NCBI GenBank assembly: GCA_015231375.1 | Contig: JADGBT010000003.1 | Coordinates: 90,730-154,729 of the forward strand | DNA: 64,000 bases | Reading direction: 5' to 3' | Source of the DNA: Magnetococcales bacterium | GTDB taxonomy: Bacteria > Pseudomonadota > Magnetococcia > Magnetococcales > Magnetaquicoccaceae | Part shown: positions 17,879-27,718 of the stretch, one piece after another | How positions within the stretch are numbered: the first letter of the stretch is position 1 | Layout: every line of letters begins with the position of its first letter | Program-made: the position numbers and the translations under genes | Notes under the pieces: model-generated | What the model was told of the DNA's origin: nothing | What the model saw: the letters and a program-made list of their open reading frames with translations, nothing else | Databases searched by the model: none

Positions 17879-18520
17879 TCACGCAAGAAAAACCCAGGGT
17901 GCCGACTGGCGGCGTTGCGACTCGAAAGCCTCGATGGCGGTTTGGTGTTCCAAAGTCAGGCCGATGTCATCCAGTCCGTTGACCAGACAATGCTTTCGGA
18001 AAGGATCCACCGCGAAGGCGTGGACCTCCCCATCCGGGGTGGTCACGGTCTGGGCAGGCAGATCCACCGACAGGGTGTATCCCTCCTGTTCGGCCACAGC
18101 GGCAAACAGCCTCTCCACCGCCGCCGCCGGCAGCACCACGGGCAGAATGCCGTTCTTGAAACAGTTGTTGAAAAAGATATCCGCGAAACTCGGCGCGATG
18201 ATCACCCGGAATCCATACCCCAGCAACGCCCAGGGGGCATGCTCCCGGCTGGAGCCGCAACCGAAATTCTCCCGGGCCAACAGAATGCGGGCATCCTGGA
18301 AACGGGGCTGGTTGAGGACGAATTCGGGATTTTTCGGCCTGTGGTCACAAGACTGGCCCGGTTCTCCCCGATCCAGATAGCGCCACTCGTCGAACAGGTT
18401 GGGTCCAAATCCCGTGCGGCGGATGGATTTCAAAAACTGCTTGGGTATGATGGCGTCCGTGTCCACATTGGCCCGGTCCAGCGGGGCCACCCGGGCGGTC
18501 AGGCTGTTGAAAGGTTCCAT
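17879..18520 (-). CDS. leuD: 3-isopropylmalate dehydratase small subunit
   Basis: LeuD is the swivel-domain subunit that pairs with LeuC to isomerise 2-isopropylmalate to 3-isopropylmalate. The 213 residues carry the family landmarks [13 protein letters not shown] near 20-32 and [16 protein letters not shown] near 75-90, followed by [15 protein letters not shown]. The start at 18520 gives the usual [11 protein letters not shown] N terminus; the frame extends upstream without support. It begins 41 bp after the leuC stop. Confidence 0.97.
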   Translation of the reverse strand: MEPFNSLTARVAPLDRANVDTDAIIPKQFLKSIRRTGFGPNLFDEWRYLDRGEPGQSCDHRPKNPEFVLNQPRFQDARILLARENFGCGSSREHAPWALLGYGFRVIIAPSFADIFFNNCFKNGILPVVLPAAAVERLFAAVAEQEGYTLSVDLPAQTVTTPDGEVHAFAVDPFRKHCLVNGLDDIGLTLEHQTAIEAFESQRRQSAPWVFLA

Positions 18521-18561
18521 GGGGAGTCGATTCCCTTGTTTTTTTGGTTGGAAGAAAAATT

Positions 18562-19980
18562 TCAGACGCTGGCCCACTGCCCGGCGCGGATATCGACGAA
18601 ATGACCCGCGATGGCCGCCGCCGCCGCCATGGCCGGGCTGACCAGATGGGTACGTCCCCCCGGTCCCTGCCGTCCCTCGAAGTTGCGATTGGAGGTGGAG
18701 GCGCAGCGTTCACCGGGTTGCAACACGTCGTCGTTCATGGCCAGACACATGGAGCAGCCCGGCGAGCGCCACTCGAAACCGGCGGCCAGAAACACCCGAT
18801 CCAGCCCCTCTTCCTCGGCCTGACGCCGCACCAGACCCGTTCCCGGCACCACCATGGCCAGCTTGACCGAATCCGCCTTGCGCCGTCCCCGCACCATGGC
18901 CGCAGCGGCGCGCAAATCTTCGATGCGTCCGTTGGTGCACGAACCGATGAAAATCTTGTCCACCGGAATGGCCTCCAGCGGGGTTCCGGATTGCAAGCCC
19001 ATGTAGGCCAAAGCCTGCTCCACCGAGGTGCGCCGCACCGGATTGGTTTCGGCGGCCGGATCCGGCACCTGACCGGTGATCGGCAGGGTCATCTCCGGGG
19101 AGGTGCCCCAGGTCACCTGGGGGGCGATGTCGGCGGCGTCGAAGGCAATCTCCCGATCAAAGCGCGCGCCGACGTCGGAGTGCAACTCCCGCCACGCCGC
19201 GACCGCCCGCTCCCAGGTCTCCCCTTTGGGAGCCAGGGGACGATCCTGCAAATAGGCCAGAGTCTTGTCATCCACCGCCACCATGCCAGCGCGGGCACCC
19301 GCCTCGATGGCCATGTTGCACACGGTCATGCGGCCTTCCATGGAGAGGGCGCGCATGGCCGATCCGGCGAACTCGATCACATACCCGGTCCCCCCGGCGG
19401 TGCCGATGGCGCCGATGATGTGCAAAATCAGATCCTTGGCCGTGACCCCCGGCGACAACTCCCCCTCCACGCTCACCCGCATGGTGCGCGGCTCTTTTTG
19501 CGGCAGGGTCTGGGTGGCCAGCACGTGTTCCACCTCGGAGGTGCCGATACCGAACGCCAACGCCCCGAAAGCCCCATGGGTGGCGGTATGGGAATCGCCG
19601 CATACCACGATGCAGCCCGGCAGGGTGATGCCTTGTTCCGGGGCCATCACATGCACCACCCCCTGACGCGGATCACCGATGCCGAATTCGATCACGCCGA
19701 ACTCGGCGCAGTTGGCGTTCAGGGTTTCCACCTGCAAGCGGGAGATGGGATCCCGAATGCCCAACTCCAGATCCCGGGTGGGCACGTTGTGATCCGGAAC
19801 CGCGAAAGTCTGACCCGGCCGAAACACCCGGCGTCCGGCGAGCCTGAGCCCCTCGAACGCCTGGGGACTGGTCACCTCGTGGACCAGATGACGATCCACA
19901 TACAGCAACGAGGTGCCGTCCGACTCGGAACGGATGACATGGGCATTCCAGATCTTGTGAAACAGCGTTTGCGGTGACAT
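18562..19980 (-). CDS. leuC: 3-isopropylmalate dehydratase large subunit
   Basis: LeuC is the aconitase-type subunit with the 4Fe-4S cluster that, with LeuD, isomerises isopropylmalate. The 472-residue length matches the enterobacterial LeuC (466). Visible signatures are [15 protein letters not shown] near 25-40, [20 protein letters not shown] near 130, [11 protein letters not shown] (first cluster Cys) near 345, and GCSMCLAMN (remaining cluster Cys pair) near 408. The ATG at 19980 follows GGAG; a longer frame reaches 20133 but would run over the divergent higBA promoter. It is the first gene of the leucine/asd/fimV run. Confidence 0.97.
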   Translation of the reverse strand: MSPQTLFHKIWNAHVIRSESDGTSLLYVDRHLVHEVTSPQAFEGLRLAGRRVFRPGQTFAVPDHNVPTRDLELGIRDPISRLQVETLNANCAEFGVIEFGIGDPRQGVVHVMAPEQGITLPGCIVVCGDSHTATHGAFGALAFGIGTSEVEHVLATQTLPQKEPRTMRVSVEGELSPGVTAKDLILHIIGAIGTAGGTGYVIEFAGSAMRALSMEGRMTVCNMAIEAGARAGMVAVDDKTLAYLQDRPLAPKGETWERAVAAWRELHSDVGARFDREIAFDAADIAPQVTWGTSPEMTLPITGQVPDPAAETNPVRRTSVEQALAYMGLQSGTPLEAIPVDKIFIGSCTNGRIEDLRAAAAMVRGRRKADSVKLAMVVPGTGLVRRQAEEEGLDRVFLAAGFEWRSPGCSMCLAMNDDVLQPGERCASTSNRNFEGRQGPGGRTHLVSPAMAAAAAIAGHFVDIRAGQWASV

Positions 19981-20100
19981 CGAGGCGGTCTCCATCGGAA
20001 AAGGCATGGCGAATGACACGTTTGAATGGCACAGATTAGCCAACACCAAGCCGGACAACAAGGCATTCTGATGGGAATGGAGGGATGACGCATGGACCTC

Positions 20101-20130
20101 TTGACAAGACGTAACCCTATAGGTTACAAT
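20101..20130 (+). promoter_or_regulatory. higBA promoter
   Basis: TTGACA at 20101-20106 (perfect -35) and TACAAT at 20125-20130 (-10, five of six matches) are separated by 18 bp and point towards higB, about 58 bp before its start codon. This is the clearest sigma-70 type promoter seen in the window. Confidence 0.8.
20111..20127. promoter_or_regulatory. Palindromic operator within higBA promoter
   Basis: GTAACC-CTATA-GGTTAC is a perfect six-base inverted repeat around a five-base centre. It fills the spacer and overlaps the -10 element. This is where autoregulation by the HigA antitoxin (helix-turn-helix) would be expected; assignment to HigA is inferred from position. Confidence 0.7.
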
Positions 20131-20188
20131 CATGACGGATCGATCTGAAGCCTTTCAGCCCCAGACCTTGCCGACAAGGAACGCTTGA

Positions 20189-20464
20189 ATGATCGAAAGT
20201 TTTTGCCACAAAGGACTGGAATCCCTCTACCTGACCGGCAGCAAGCGAGGCATCACGCCGCATCTCGCAGAAAAATTGCTGGATATCCTGGATCTCCTGG
20301 ATGCGGCAAAGGTGATTGAAGACATGAACTTCCCAGGATCAAACCTGCACCCATGGCAAGGCGTGAAGGATGTATGGAGTGTATCCGTGACGGGTAATTG
20401 GCGCGTGGTTTTCGAATTTCGTGATGGCAAGGCATCGCAAATCCGCCTGACTGACCCACACTGA
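20189..20464 (+). CDS. higB: HigB-type mRNA interferase toxin
   Basis: A 91-residue RelE/ParE-superfamily protein of the HigB/host-inhibition type. Matches include the opening MIESFCHKGLESLYLTG, the core LHPWQGVKDVWSVSVTGNWR (basic/Trp RNA-binding face) and the C-terminal VVFEFRDGKA...LTDPH, where HigB normally ends with a YH or DPH-type dipeptide. HigB toxins cleave mRNA on the ribosome. A strong promoter and palindrome lie upstream, and the antitoxin gene follows about 90 bases later, so the toxin-first order typical of higBA is kept. AAGGA precedes the ATG. Confidence 0.9.
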   Translation: MIESFCHKGLESLYLTGSKRGITPHLAEKLLDILDLLDAAKVIEDMNFPGSNLHPWQGVKDVWSVSVTGNWRVVFEFRDGKASQIRLTDPH

Positions 20465-20553
20465 TGGTCGAGTCATCAATCCGGCACCCCATTCATCAAC
20501 AGACCAATATGATACCAAAACAAAACATCACAACACCCCGAGGACATGAAATC

Positions 20554-20895
20554 ATGATCACATCCGCTCACAGAACCAGAAAGACCAGCCATCCCGGTGG
20601 CATCATCCGGCGCTTGTACATGGCCCCGCTGGGACTGAAGGTGATCGATCTGGCCAACGGATTACAGGTCAGCCGGAAAACAGTCTCGAAAATTCTCAAT
20701 GAACGCGGTTCCATCGAACCCTACATGGCCTTGAGGCTGGCACAATTCTTCAACACCACCCCCGAATTGTGGATCAACCTGCAACAAAACCATTCCCTGG
20801 CCATTGCCAGAGAAACCGATCCTTGCTGGCGTCACATTCACCCCTTCACACCCCGCATCGAAACCGAATCCACGCCGTCAGCACCCCGGGAATAA
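20554..20895 (+). CDS. higA: HigA-type XRE-family antitoxin
   Basis: A 113-residue antitoxin. A helix-turn-helix covers residues ~25-60 (GLKVIDLANGLQVSRKTVSKI) and is followed by the HigA signature EPYMALRLAQFFNTTPELWINLQ (segment MALRLAQFFNTTPELW). It should neutralise HigB and repress the upstream promoter. The start at 20554 (MITSAHRTRK) follows GAGG; in-frame ATG at 20509 is possible. The C-terminal ~25 residues are a His/Pro-rich extension beyond the usual HigA length. Confidence 0.88.
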   Translation: MITSAHRTRKTSHPGGIIRRLYMAPLGLKVIDLANGLQVSRKTVSKILNERGSIEPYMALRLAQFFNTTPELWINLQQNHSLAIARETDPCWRHIHPFTPRIETESTPSAPRE

Positions 20896-21176
20896 CGGCC
20901 CAGGAGGCCAGCCACCAGATTCCCTCATCCGCTCGCCAACGCCGGTCACATCAGCTTGAAAACGCGGGACAGAACCCAAATTTCCGCATCATGAAAGGGT
21001 GTGAATCCTCCCTGATTCGGCCATCCCGTCATTCCCGGACTCCGTTCTCGGCCACACTCCCCGCTTCGACGCCCTCCCCGACGGGTCAACCGTGGCGCAG
21101 CGCCCAACCCTGCGCTAAACTGTCAACTTTTGAGCATTCCGTTTCCTTGCCGTCCTTCTGAAGGCCACGCACCCCC

Positions 21177-23831
21177 ATGAGCGCCAAACCAAAGCAGATC
21201 ACCCGTCTGGCCGATTACACCCCGCCGGTCCATCTGGTGGAGACGGTCCATCTGGAGTTCTCCCTCCACGACCACGAAACCCGGGTGCGTGCCCGTCTGG
21301 CCATGCGTCGCAATCCGCTGGTCCCCGCCTCCGCCGCCACGACGCTGCGTCTCGATGGCCGGGAACTGGAACTGCTCTCCTTGCGCCTCGACGATCTGCC
21401 TCTGTCACCGGACCGCTACACCCTCGACCCGGAACACCTGACCGTGCCGAACGTGCCAGAGGCGTTCGTTCTGGAGACCGAAACCCGCATCCATCCGGAA
21501 ACCAACCTCTCCCTGGAGGGGCTGTACCGCTCCCGTGGCCTGTTTTGCACCCAATGCGAGGCGGAAGGCTTCCGCAAGATCACCTTCTATCCGGACCGGC
21601 CCGACGTGATGGCCCGTTTCACCGTGCGGGTGGAGGCTGACCGGGAGTCCCTGCCGGTGCTGCTGTCCAACGGCAACCGCCTGCAAGCCGGGGAACTGCC
21701 GGACAACCGCCACTTCGTCTTGTGGGAGGATCCCCATCCCAAGCCCGCCTATCTCTTTGCCCTGGTGGCGGGAAAACTGGCCTGTCACGCCGGGGCGTTC
21801 ACCACCCGTTCGGGCCGTCCGGTGGAGCTGCAAATCTGGGTGGAGCCGGAAAACGCCGCCCAATGTCAACACGCCCTGGACTCCTTGAAAAAATCCATGG
21901 CCTGGGACGAACAACGCTTCGGCTGCGAATACGATCTGGACCTCTACATGATCGTCGCGGTCAACGATTTCAACGCCGGGGCCATGGAGAACAAAGGACT
22001 CAACATCTTCAACGCCCAGTATGTCCTCGCCGATCCGGAAACCGCCACGGACGCCAATTACGAAGAGGTGGAAAGCGTCATCGCCCACGAATATTTCCAC
22101 AACTGGACCGGCAACCGGGTCACCTGTCGCGACTGGTTCCAGCTCAGTCTCAAGGAGGGCTTGACCATCTTCCGGGATCAGGAGTTCTCGGCGGATGTGG
22201 GATCCCGACCCGTGCAGCGCATCCGGGAGGTCCAACGTCTGCGCTCGGTGCAGTTCCCCGAAGACGCCGGACCCACCGCCCATCCGGTCCGACCCGAAGC
22301 CTACATGGAGATCAACAACTTCTACACCACCACGGTCTACAACAAAGGGGCCGAGGTGGTGCGCATGCTCATGACCCTGATCGGTCGGGAAGCCTTCCAC
22401 CGGGGCATCACCCTCTATCTGCGCCGCCACGACGGTCAAGCCGTGACGGTGGAAGCCTTCATCCAGGCCATGGAACACGCCTCGGGTCGGGATCTGAGCC
22501 AATTCCAACGCTGGTATCATCAGGCCGGCACCCCCCGCCTGACCGTGCGCCAGGCACACCACCCCGACTCCGGCGTACTGGAATGGACCATCCGGCAGGA
22601 GTGTCGCGCCCACAACCAGACCGAATCCGGCCCGCCTCTGACCATTCCTCTGGCCATCTCCTTGCTGGATCCCCAATCCGGCGCGCCCCTGCCCCTCACC
22701 CTGGAAGGGGAAGATCCGGCCTCCGCCCCTCTGGAACGGGTGCTGGAGTTGACCCGCGCCATCGAGACGTTCCGTTTCACCGGGATCGAACGCCCCCCGA
22801 TCCCGTCGCTGTTGCGGGGTTTTTCCGCCCCGGTCAAGCTCGACGCCCCCCTTTCGGAGGCGGATCTGGCCTTTCTCTGGGGGGCGGAAACCGATCCGTT
22901 CAACCGTTGGGACGCCGGACAGAATCTGGCCACCCGCACCCTGCTGACCGCCGCCCGCACTCCACCGGATCAACCCGTCGCCATACCGGATCCCTTCGTG
23001 CGGGCGTTTGCCGCCACCCTGAACGCCCCGGAACTGGATCCGGCCATGAAGACCCTGGCCATCACCCTGCCCCCGCTGGGGATGTTGGTGGAGGCCATGG
23101 AAAACGCCGATCCCGGCGCCCTCTTCCGGGCGCGGGAGGCGATACGGTGTGGCTTGGCGATGGCCTGTCGCGACACCCTGCTGAAACTCTACGCCGAAAA
23201 CCAGACTCCCGGCCCCTATCGGCTCGACGGGGCCACCATCGGCAAACGCTCCTTGAAGAATTTCGCGCTGGGACTGCTGATGGCCCTGCCGGACACCGAT
23301 CTGGCGGCCCGCATGGCCGTCGAGCAGGTCGAAACCGCCGACAACATGACCGATCGCATGGGAGGATTGATGCCTTTGGTCCACGCCGGACGACCCGAGG
23401 CGCAACCTCTGCTGGTCCGGATGGAACAACGCTGGCGCGCCAACCCGTTGGCCATGGACAAATGGTTCGCCATCCAGGCCATGGCCCCGCTGGACCACAC
23501 CCTGGAACGGGTGCGGCAACTCATGACCCATCCGGCCTATGACCCCTGCAATCCCAACCGGATCCGGGCGGTGGTCGGCACCTTCTGCCGCGCCAATCTG
23601 GTGCGTTTTCACGACCCGTCGGGATCGGGCTACCGGTTTCTGGCCGGGGTGATCCGGGATTTGGATCCCCACAATCCCCAGACCGCCGCCGGTCTGATCT
23701 CCACCTTGAGCCGCTGGAAACAGTTTGAACCGGTCCGCGCCCAGGCCATGCGCGCCGCCCTGGAAGAGATCGTCGCCTTGCCGGGTCTGTCCCGCAACAG
23801 CCACGAAATCGCCTCCAAATGTCTCTCCTGA
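21177..23831 (+). CDS. pepN: Aminopeptidase N
   Basis: An 884-residue M1-family zinc metallo-aminopeptidase that removes N-terminal residues from cytoplasmic peptides. GAMEN is at ~268-272 and the zinc site HEYFHNWTGNR at ~304-314 (H304, E305, H308), with the third ligand Glu in LKEGLTIF ~327. The QFPEDAGPTAHPVRPE segment and the C-terminal helical DUF3458-type domain mark the E. coli-like PepN subgroup. The 281-bp region upstream shows no gene or clear promoter. It is flanked by higBA and a PilZ gene on the same strand. Confidence 0.97.
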   Translation: MSAKPKQITRLADYTPPVHLVETVHLEFSLHDHETRVRARLAMRRNPLVPASAATTLRLDGRELELLSLRLDDLPLSPDRYTLDPEHLTVPNVPEAFVLETETRIHPETNLSLEGLYRSRGLFCTQCEAEGFRKITFYPDRPDVMARFTVRVEADRESLPVLLSNGNRLQAGELPDNRHFVLWEDPHPKPAYLFALVAGKLACHAGAFTTRSGRPVELQIWVEPENAAQCQHALDSLKKSMAWDEQRFGCEYDLDLYMIVAVNDFNAGAMENKGLNIFNAQYVLADPETATDANYEEVESVIAHEYFHNWTGNRVTCRDWFQLSLKEGLTIFRDQEFSADVGSRPVQRIREVQRLRSVQFPEDAGPTAHPVRPEAYMEINNFYTTTVYNKGAEVVRMLMTLIGREAFHRGITLYLRRHDGQAVTVEAFIQAMEHASGRDLSQFQRWYHQAGTPRLTVRQAHHPDSGVLEWTIRQECRAHNQTESGPPLTIPLAISLLDPQSGAPLPLTLEGEDPASAPLERVLELTRAIETFRFTGIERPPIPSLLRGFSAPVKLDAPLSEADLAFLWGAETDPFNRWDAGQNLATRTLLTAARTPPDQPVAIPDPFVRAFAATLNAPELDPAMKTLAITLPPLGMLVEAMENADPGALFRAREAIRCGLAMACRDTLLKLYAENQTPGPYRLDGATIGKRSLKNFALGLLMALPDTDLAARMAVEQVETADNMTDRMGGLMPLVHAGRPEAQPLLVRMEQRWRANPLAMDKWFAIQAMAPLDHTLERVRQLMTHPAYDPCNPNRIRAVVGTFCRANLVRFHDPSGSGYRFLAGVIRDLDPHNPQTAAGLISTLSRWKQFEPVRAQAMRAALEEIVALPGLSRNSHEIASKCLS

Positions 23832-23912
23832 TTGCGCGGGCATACCGAATCGGTCCACAATAACGGCCACCGGATTACACTTCACCCCTTCTCACACGCA
23901 GGAGTTGCGCCC

Positions 23913-24233
23913 ATGACCCCGGAACCGCCCCCCTCCACCCCATCCGGGATACCCGAACGCCCCAGAACCGAGGCCCGGTTTCCATTTCACACCAAGATCC
24001 GCCTGGAAGTCGCCCTGGGTCAGAGCGTTTCCGGATTCACGGCGGATGTGAGCATGAGCGGTGCCTTCATGGAGTCGGACATGCCCACGGATGAACTCAG
24101 GGTCGGGGACAAAGGGGTGGTTTTTCTGGAAATGAAAGAAGGGGAATCCACCTACGAGGTGTCGTTTCCCTGCACCGTGGCCCGGATCAATCCAAGGGGC
24201 GTGGGACTGGATTTTGAAAGCGAAGAGGCATAA
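23913..24233 (+). CDS. PilZ domain protein
   Basis: A 106-residue single-domain protein. After a Pro-rich start come RPRTEARFPF, with the R-x(3)-R type spacing of PilZ loops, then DVSMSGAFMES, corresponding to the [D/N]xSxxG motif. A final strand pair ends in NPRGVGLDFE. PilZ proteins bind cyclic di-GMP, linking this gene to the HD-GYP protein in the same window. The ATG at 23913 follows AGGAG with good spacing. It is convergent with the kinase gene downstream. The N-terminal Arg pair is only partly canonical, so nucleotide binding is not certain. Confidence 0.82.
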   Translation: MTPEPPPSTPSGIPERPRTEARFPFHTKIRLEVALGQSVSGFTADVSMSGAFMESDMPTDELRVGDKGVVFLEMKEGESTYEVSFPCTVARINPRGVGLDFESEEA

Positions 24234-24304
24234 ACCATAAGACCACGGATCACCTCCGTGCCGGGCAGAAGAGGGTAGAGGATACCCCCGCCCCGGATCC
24301 GGCT

Positions 24305-26284
24305 TCAGGCGAGCCGCACCAGTCGGAAACCCAGATCGTCGTAGGCGGCGAAGGGTTCCACCCGCATGCGACGGGCGGTGCGGCACTCCTTGGCCATGCA
24401 CAAAAAGCCGCTGCCGCGCACCACACGGGCATCGTCCACGGTGCCGCCGTGGGGATTGACCGCCACGCCACCACGGGTGGAGACCTCAGCCTGGAAACGG
24501 TCCTCGGTCCACTCCCGCACATTGCCGGCCATGTCGTGGAGTCCCCAATCGTTGGGACGTTTCTCTCCCACCGGACGGGATTGACCACCGGCGTTGCTCT
24601 TCACCCAGGCGTAATCGGTCAGACTCCAGTGATCCTCATCCCCGGTGATGAAAGGGGCATTCAGGCCGGCCCGGGCCGCGTATTCCCATTCCGCCTCGGT
24701 CGGCAGGCGCAGATTGAAATTCTCTCCCAGCAGACGGCTGAACTGACGCACGAACTTCTGCACATCGGTCCAAGAGACCCGCGCCACCGGATGATTGATC
24801 TTGCTCTCCCGGTACATTCCCGGAGGATAATCGCCCATCACCCGGTTCCAGCGTCCCCAGGTGACCAGATGCTTGCTGATCCAGAAGCCATCCAGTCGCA
24901 CCTCGTGCTGAGGCATTTCGTCGGCGCGTCGTCCCGACTCCCCCTGGGGAGACCCCATCTTGAAGACCCCGCCGGGCAGCCACAGAAACTCCATGCGGGT
25001 CAACGGATCCACCCAAACGGCACCCCGTTTGCGCGGCGGGGGAGCGGCGACCGCCGGAGGACCAGGAATGCTGCAAGAGGTTTGGCTCTCCTGGAGGCGC
25101 GTCGCCGAATCGGGCTGCGCCACCAAGGGGGCGGCGTTGTTGTCGGCGACGAGCGGATTGGCCAGATCCCCGCGTGTGGGTCGCAGGACCACGGTCTTGC
25201 GGGCATCGACCTCCTCGGGATTGACCTGGGTGGCGAATTCGTTCATCGAGGCGATGAAACTGCGCCAACTGCTCTTCTTGCGGGCCACCCCCCCATCCCC
25301 GCCGCCTCCGACCACACCCGCTTCCGGGGGTCGCAGGCTGGTCAGGACGGTATTCTCCGACGCCTCGGACGCCGAGGCCGCGACCACGGACTCCCCCAGC
25401 AGCATGGAACGCCACTCGCCCACGGACTGGGGACGTTCTTTTTCCAGCACCATCAAGGCCCAGTCCACCGCCTTGAGAAAACCGGGAGAGTAACGGCCCC
25501 GTCCCACCTCGACCGCCGGTTTCACCGGATCGGGTTCGCAACGCAGACGGGCGGCGATCCGCTGGGAAGCGTCCACCGGTTTGTCGCCGGTGATGCAGCG
25601 ATACAGCACTCCGCCCATGGCATAGATATCCGACCACGGTCCCTGGCGATCCCCGGAGGAGTCATACTGCTCGAACGGGGAGTATCCCAGACTCAGCAGG
25701 CTGGTCATCTGATCCCCCTGACCCGCCACAGACTGACGCGCCGAGCCGAAATCGAGAATCACCGGAGAGCCATCGGCGCGGATCAAGATATTGGGGGGTT
25801 TGAGATCCCGATGGATGAAGGCGGATTTGTGCAGCAGTTCCAGTCCGTCGAGCAAAGGGGGGAGGATCCGTTTGATGGCCGCCTCGGGCAACACCTTGCG
25901 CCGCTTGAGAATGGCGTCCAACCCTTCCCCTTCGACGTACTCCATGACCATGTAGGCGGTATTGGCATTGCGGAAGAAGCTGACCACCCGCACGATGCTC
26001 GGGTGACGGAAGCGGGCCACGATCTGGGCCTCTTTGAGGAAGCTGTCCAGCCCCCAGTCAAAGGTCTTCTTGTCTTCGGGAGAGTTGGGAAGCACTTCGC
26101 TGCCCCCGCGCCGGGAGGCGAAGACGGTGGGCAGATATTCCTTGATGGCCACGATCTGGTTTTGGTTGGTGTCCCGCCCCAGATAGGTGATCCCGAATCC
26201 GCCCTTGCCCAAGACCCGGATGATCTCAAACCAAAGCAGTTTCGACCCTGGCGGCAGCGCGCTGCTGAAGGATTCGGAATTCAT
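24305..26284 (-). CDS. Ser/Thr protein kinase fused to FGE-sulfatase (SUMF1) domain
   Basis: 659 residues. The N-terminal Hanks-type kinase (residues ~18-290) has P-loop GKGGFG (26-31), K48, the catalytic loop HRDLKPPN (158-165) and DFG (178-180), with the GYSPFEQY activation segment typical of bacterial kinases. A low-complexity linker (~300-420) follows. The C-terminal formylglycine-generating/sulfatase-modifying-factor fold (~430-655) contains PGGVFKMGS, LPTEAEWEYAARAG, DMAGNVREWTED and VVRGSGF. True FGE needs copper-binding cysteines; here the end reads GSGFLCMAKECRTARRM, so a non-catalytic ligand-binding role is as likely. No transmembrane helix is present. It ends convergently with the PilZ gene. 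Confidence 0.9.
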   Translation of the reverse strand: MNSESFSSALPPGSKLLWFEIIRVLGKGGFGITYLGRDTNQNQIVAIKEYLPTVFASRRGGSEVLPNSPEDKKTFDWGLDSFLKEAQIVARFRHPSIVRVVSFFRNANTAYMVMEYVEGEGLDAILKRRKVLPEAAIKRILPPLLDGLELLHKSAFIHRDLKPPNILIRADGSPVILDFGSARQSVAGQGDQMTSLLSLGYSPFEQYDSSGDRQGPWSDIYAMGGVLYRCITGDKPVDASQRIAARLRCEPDPVKPAVEVGRGRYSPGFLKAVDWALMVLEKERPQSVGEWRSMLLGESVVAASASEASENTVLTSLRPPEAGVVGGGGDGGVARKKSSWRSFIASMNEFATQVNPEEVDARKTVVLRPTRGDLANPLVADNNAAPLVAQPDSATRLQESQTSCSIPGPPAVAAPPPRKRGAVWVDPLTRMEFLWLPGGVFKMGSPQGESGRRADEMPQHEVRLDGFWISKHLVTWGRWNRVMGDYPPGMYRESKINHPVARVSWTDVQKFVRQFSRLLGENFNLRLPTEAEWEYAARAGLNAPFITGDEDHWSLTDYAWVKSNAGGQSRPVGEKRPNDWGLHDMAGNVREWTEDRFQAEVSTRGGVAVNPHGGTVDDARVVRGSGFLCMAKECRTARRMRVEPFAAYDDLGFRLVRLA

Positions 26285-26366
26285 GAGTTCTTGCCGGATG
26301 GTTCGGGTTCCAAAGTGCGGACACTCCAGCGCAGGGGGTTGCTAAAGTCCCGAGCGCATCCGTGAA

Positions 26367-27035
26367 TCAGCCCAGCCGCGAGGCGTCGTTCAGCCGGGCG
26401 CGCAAGGCACCGGCCTGATCCTCCAGTTGCTCTTCCGACAAGCCCTCCTCTTCGGCGTCCAAACTGTGGATTTTATTCCGTTCCACTTCGTGGCGCAATG
26501 GGGATTCCGTGTGGTCGCCCAAGGATTCGCTCTCTTCCGTCCGGAAATCGTCCTCCAGGGGCCGACCGATCAGACGCAATCCGCCTCCCTGCGGGGTCTG
26601 GCCCTCGTCGCGCCAGATCTCCTCTTCGGACTCCTCGACCATCTCCCGTTCCCAGGGTCGGGGTCGGGACTGGCCGTAACCGCTGACCAACTCGCGGCCA
26701 TCGCGAATCCAACCCGCGATATGGCTGATGCCGTTCTTGACGATCAGCGAGAGTCCGGCGGCGATCACCACCCCTTCTTCAAAAAGACGCACACCGATGG
26801 GAGGATTGGCGGAAGTCACGCCCGCACGCCGACGCACCGCCTCGCGGGTCTGGCTTCGCTGCTCGTTGCGGGTGATTTCGCTGCGCAGTCCCTGGAGTTT
26901 GCCGGGAATTCTGGGCTGAATGTTCTGATTGGCCAGGATCGACGCGCGCGCGGGTCGTTCCCCGACCCGCTCGGTCGTTCGATCATAGCCATTCGCCCGG
27001 CCTCCCTGTTTACGTTTATTCGCGTGCATGATCAT
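26367..27035 (-). CDS. Hypothetical protein
   Basis: I do not recognise this 222-residue protein. The first ~80 residues are basic and Arg/Gln-rich (RKQGGRANGYDR, RNEQRSQTREAVRRR). A hydrophobic core follows (LFEEGVVIAAGLSLIVKNG, near 90-108), and the C-terminal half is strongly acidic (EESEEEIWRDEG, DAEEEGLSEEQLEDQ). There is no signal peptide, and the single hydrophobic stretch may be a buried helix. It lies 82 bp upstream of the kinase-FGE gene on the same strand and may be its partner or substrate; that is inference from position. The ATG at 27035 is preferred to a TTG at 27059, but the start is uncertain. Confidence 0.55.
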   Translation of the reverse strand: MIMHANKRKQGGRANGYDRTTERVGERPARASILANQNIQPRIPGKLQGLRSEITRNEQRSQTREAVRRRAGVTSANPPIGVRLFEEGVVIAAGLSLIVKNGISHIAGWIRDGRELVSGYGQSRPRPWEREMVEESEEEIWRDEGQTPQGGGLRLIGRPLEDDFRTEESESLGDHTESPLRHEVERNKIHSLDAEEEGLSEEQLEDQAGALRARLNDASRLG

Positions 27036-27246
27036 GTCATTTCGCCGGTCGTGTGCCAAAGCCGCTTGACGGAACCCTTCATCCGGTTTACCTCTTGAAA
27101 AAGCGTCACAGGTAACGACGCTGCGCCAAGAATCCGGAACCCAAAAGGTCCACCCGTAAAACCGATCACATCCATCGGCCTGCTATCCAATCTTAAACTG
27201 CGGGACGCCCCGTGAACCATCGACCCTTTCCAAGGAGACCCTTTCC

Positions 27247-27672
27247 ATGCTCCCCTCCGCTCCCCACAGCCCCTCCGACCCACAACTCGGGCATCTCACG
27301 CCGGTCGAAGCGCTCGCACTGGTCAGCCAACCGGAGACGCTCTTCATCGACATCCGCTCCGAGGTGGAACATTTTTTTGTCGGCAGTCCGAAGGGCGTGA
27401 TCAACATCCCCTGGCAAGACGCTCCGGATTTCGAATTGAATCCGGACTTCGTGCCGGATGTCACACGCACCGCCAAAGACAAAACCCGAACCATCGTGCT
27501 GATCTGCCGCTCTGGACACCGTTCCATCGACGCGGGCAATCGTTTGATCCAGGAGGGTTTCTCCTCCGTCTATCACGTCCTGGAAGGCTTCGAGGGCGAC
27601 CGGGACGAACAGCATCACCGTTCCAGCGTCAATGGCTGGCGTTTCCGGGGACTGCCCTGGGTGCAGTGCTGA
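27247..27672 (+). CDS. Rhodanese-like sulfurtransferase
   Basis: A 141-residue single rhodanese domain. The active-site loop is CRSGHRS with Cys87, the length expected for persulfide-carrying rhodaneses. Upstream are FIDIRSEVEHFFVGSPKGVINIPW (the CH2A-like IDIRSEVE and HIP-like INIPW landmarks). It probably transfers sulfane sulfur in the cytoplasm; the acceptor is unknown. AAGGAG lies about 11 bases before the ATG at 27247. It is divergent from the unknown gene at 26367-27035 and convergent with the CBS gene. Confidence 0.92.
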   Translation: MLPSAPHSPSDPQLGHLTPVEALALVSQPETLFIDIRSEVEHFFVGSPKGVINIPWQDAPDFELNPDFVPDVTRTAKDKTRTIVLICRSGHRSIDAGNRLIQEGFSSVYHVLEGFEGDRDEQHHRSSVNGWRFRGLPWVQC

Positions 27673-27718
27673 CCCAACCGCCACCGATCACCGTCGCGTG
27701 CGGCGCCGATACACCGGT

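Noticed and set aside
24244..24260. Small hairpin CACGGA/TCCGTG between PilZ and kinase genes
   Set aside because: Only six pairs, no T-run; not enough to call a terminator.
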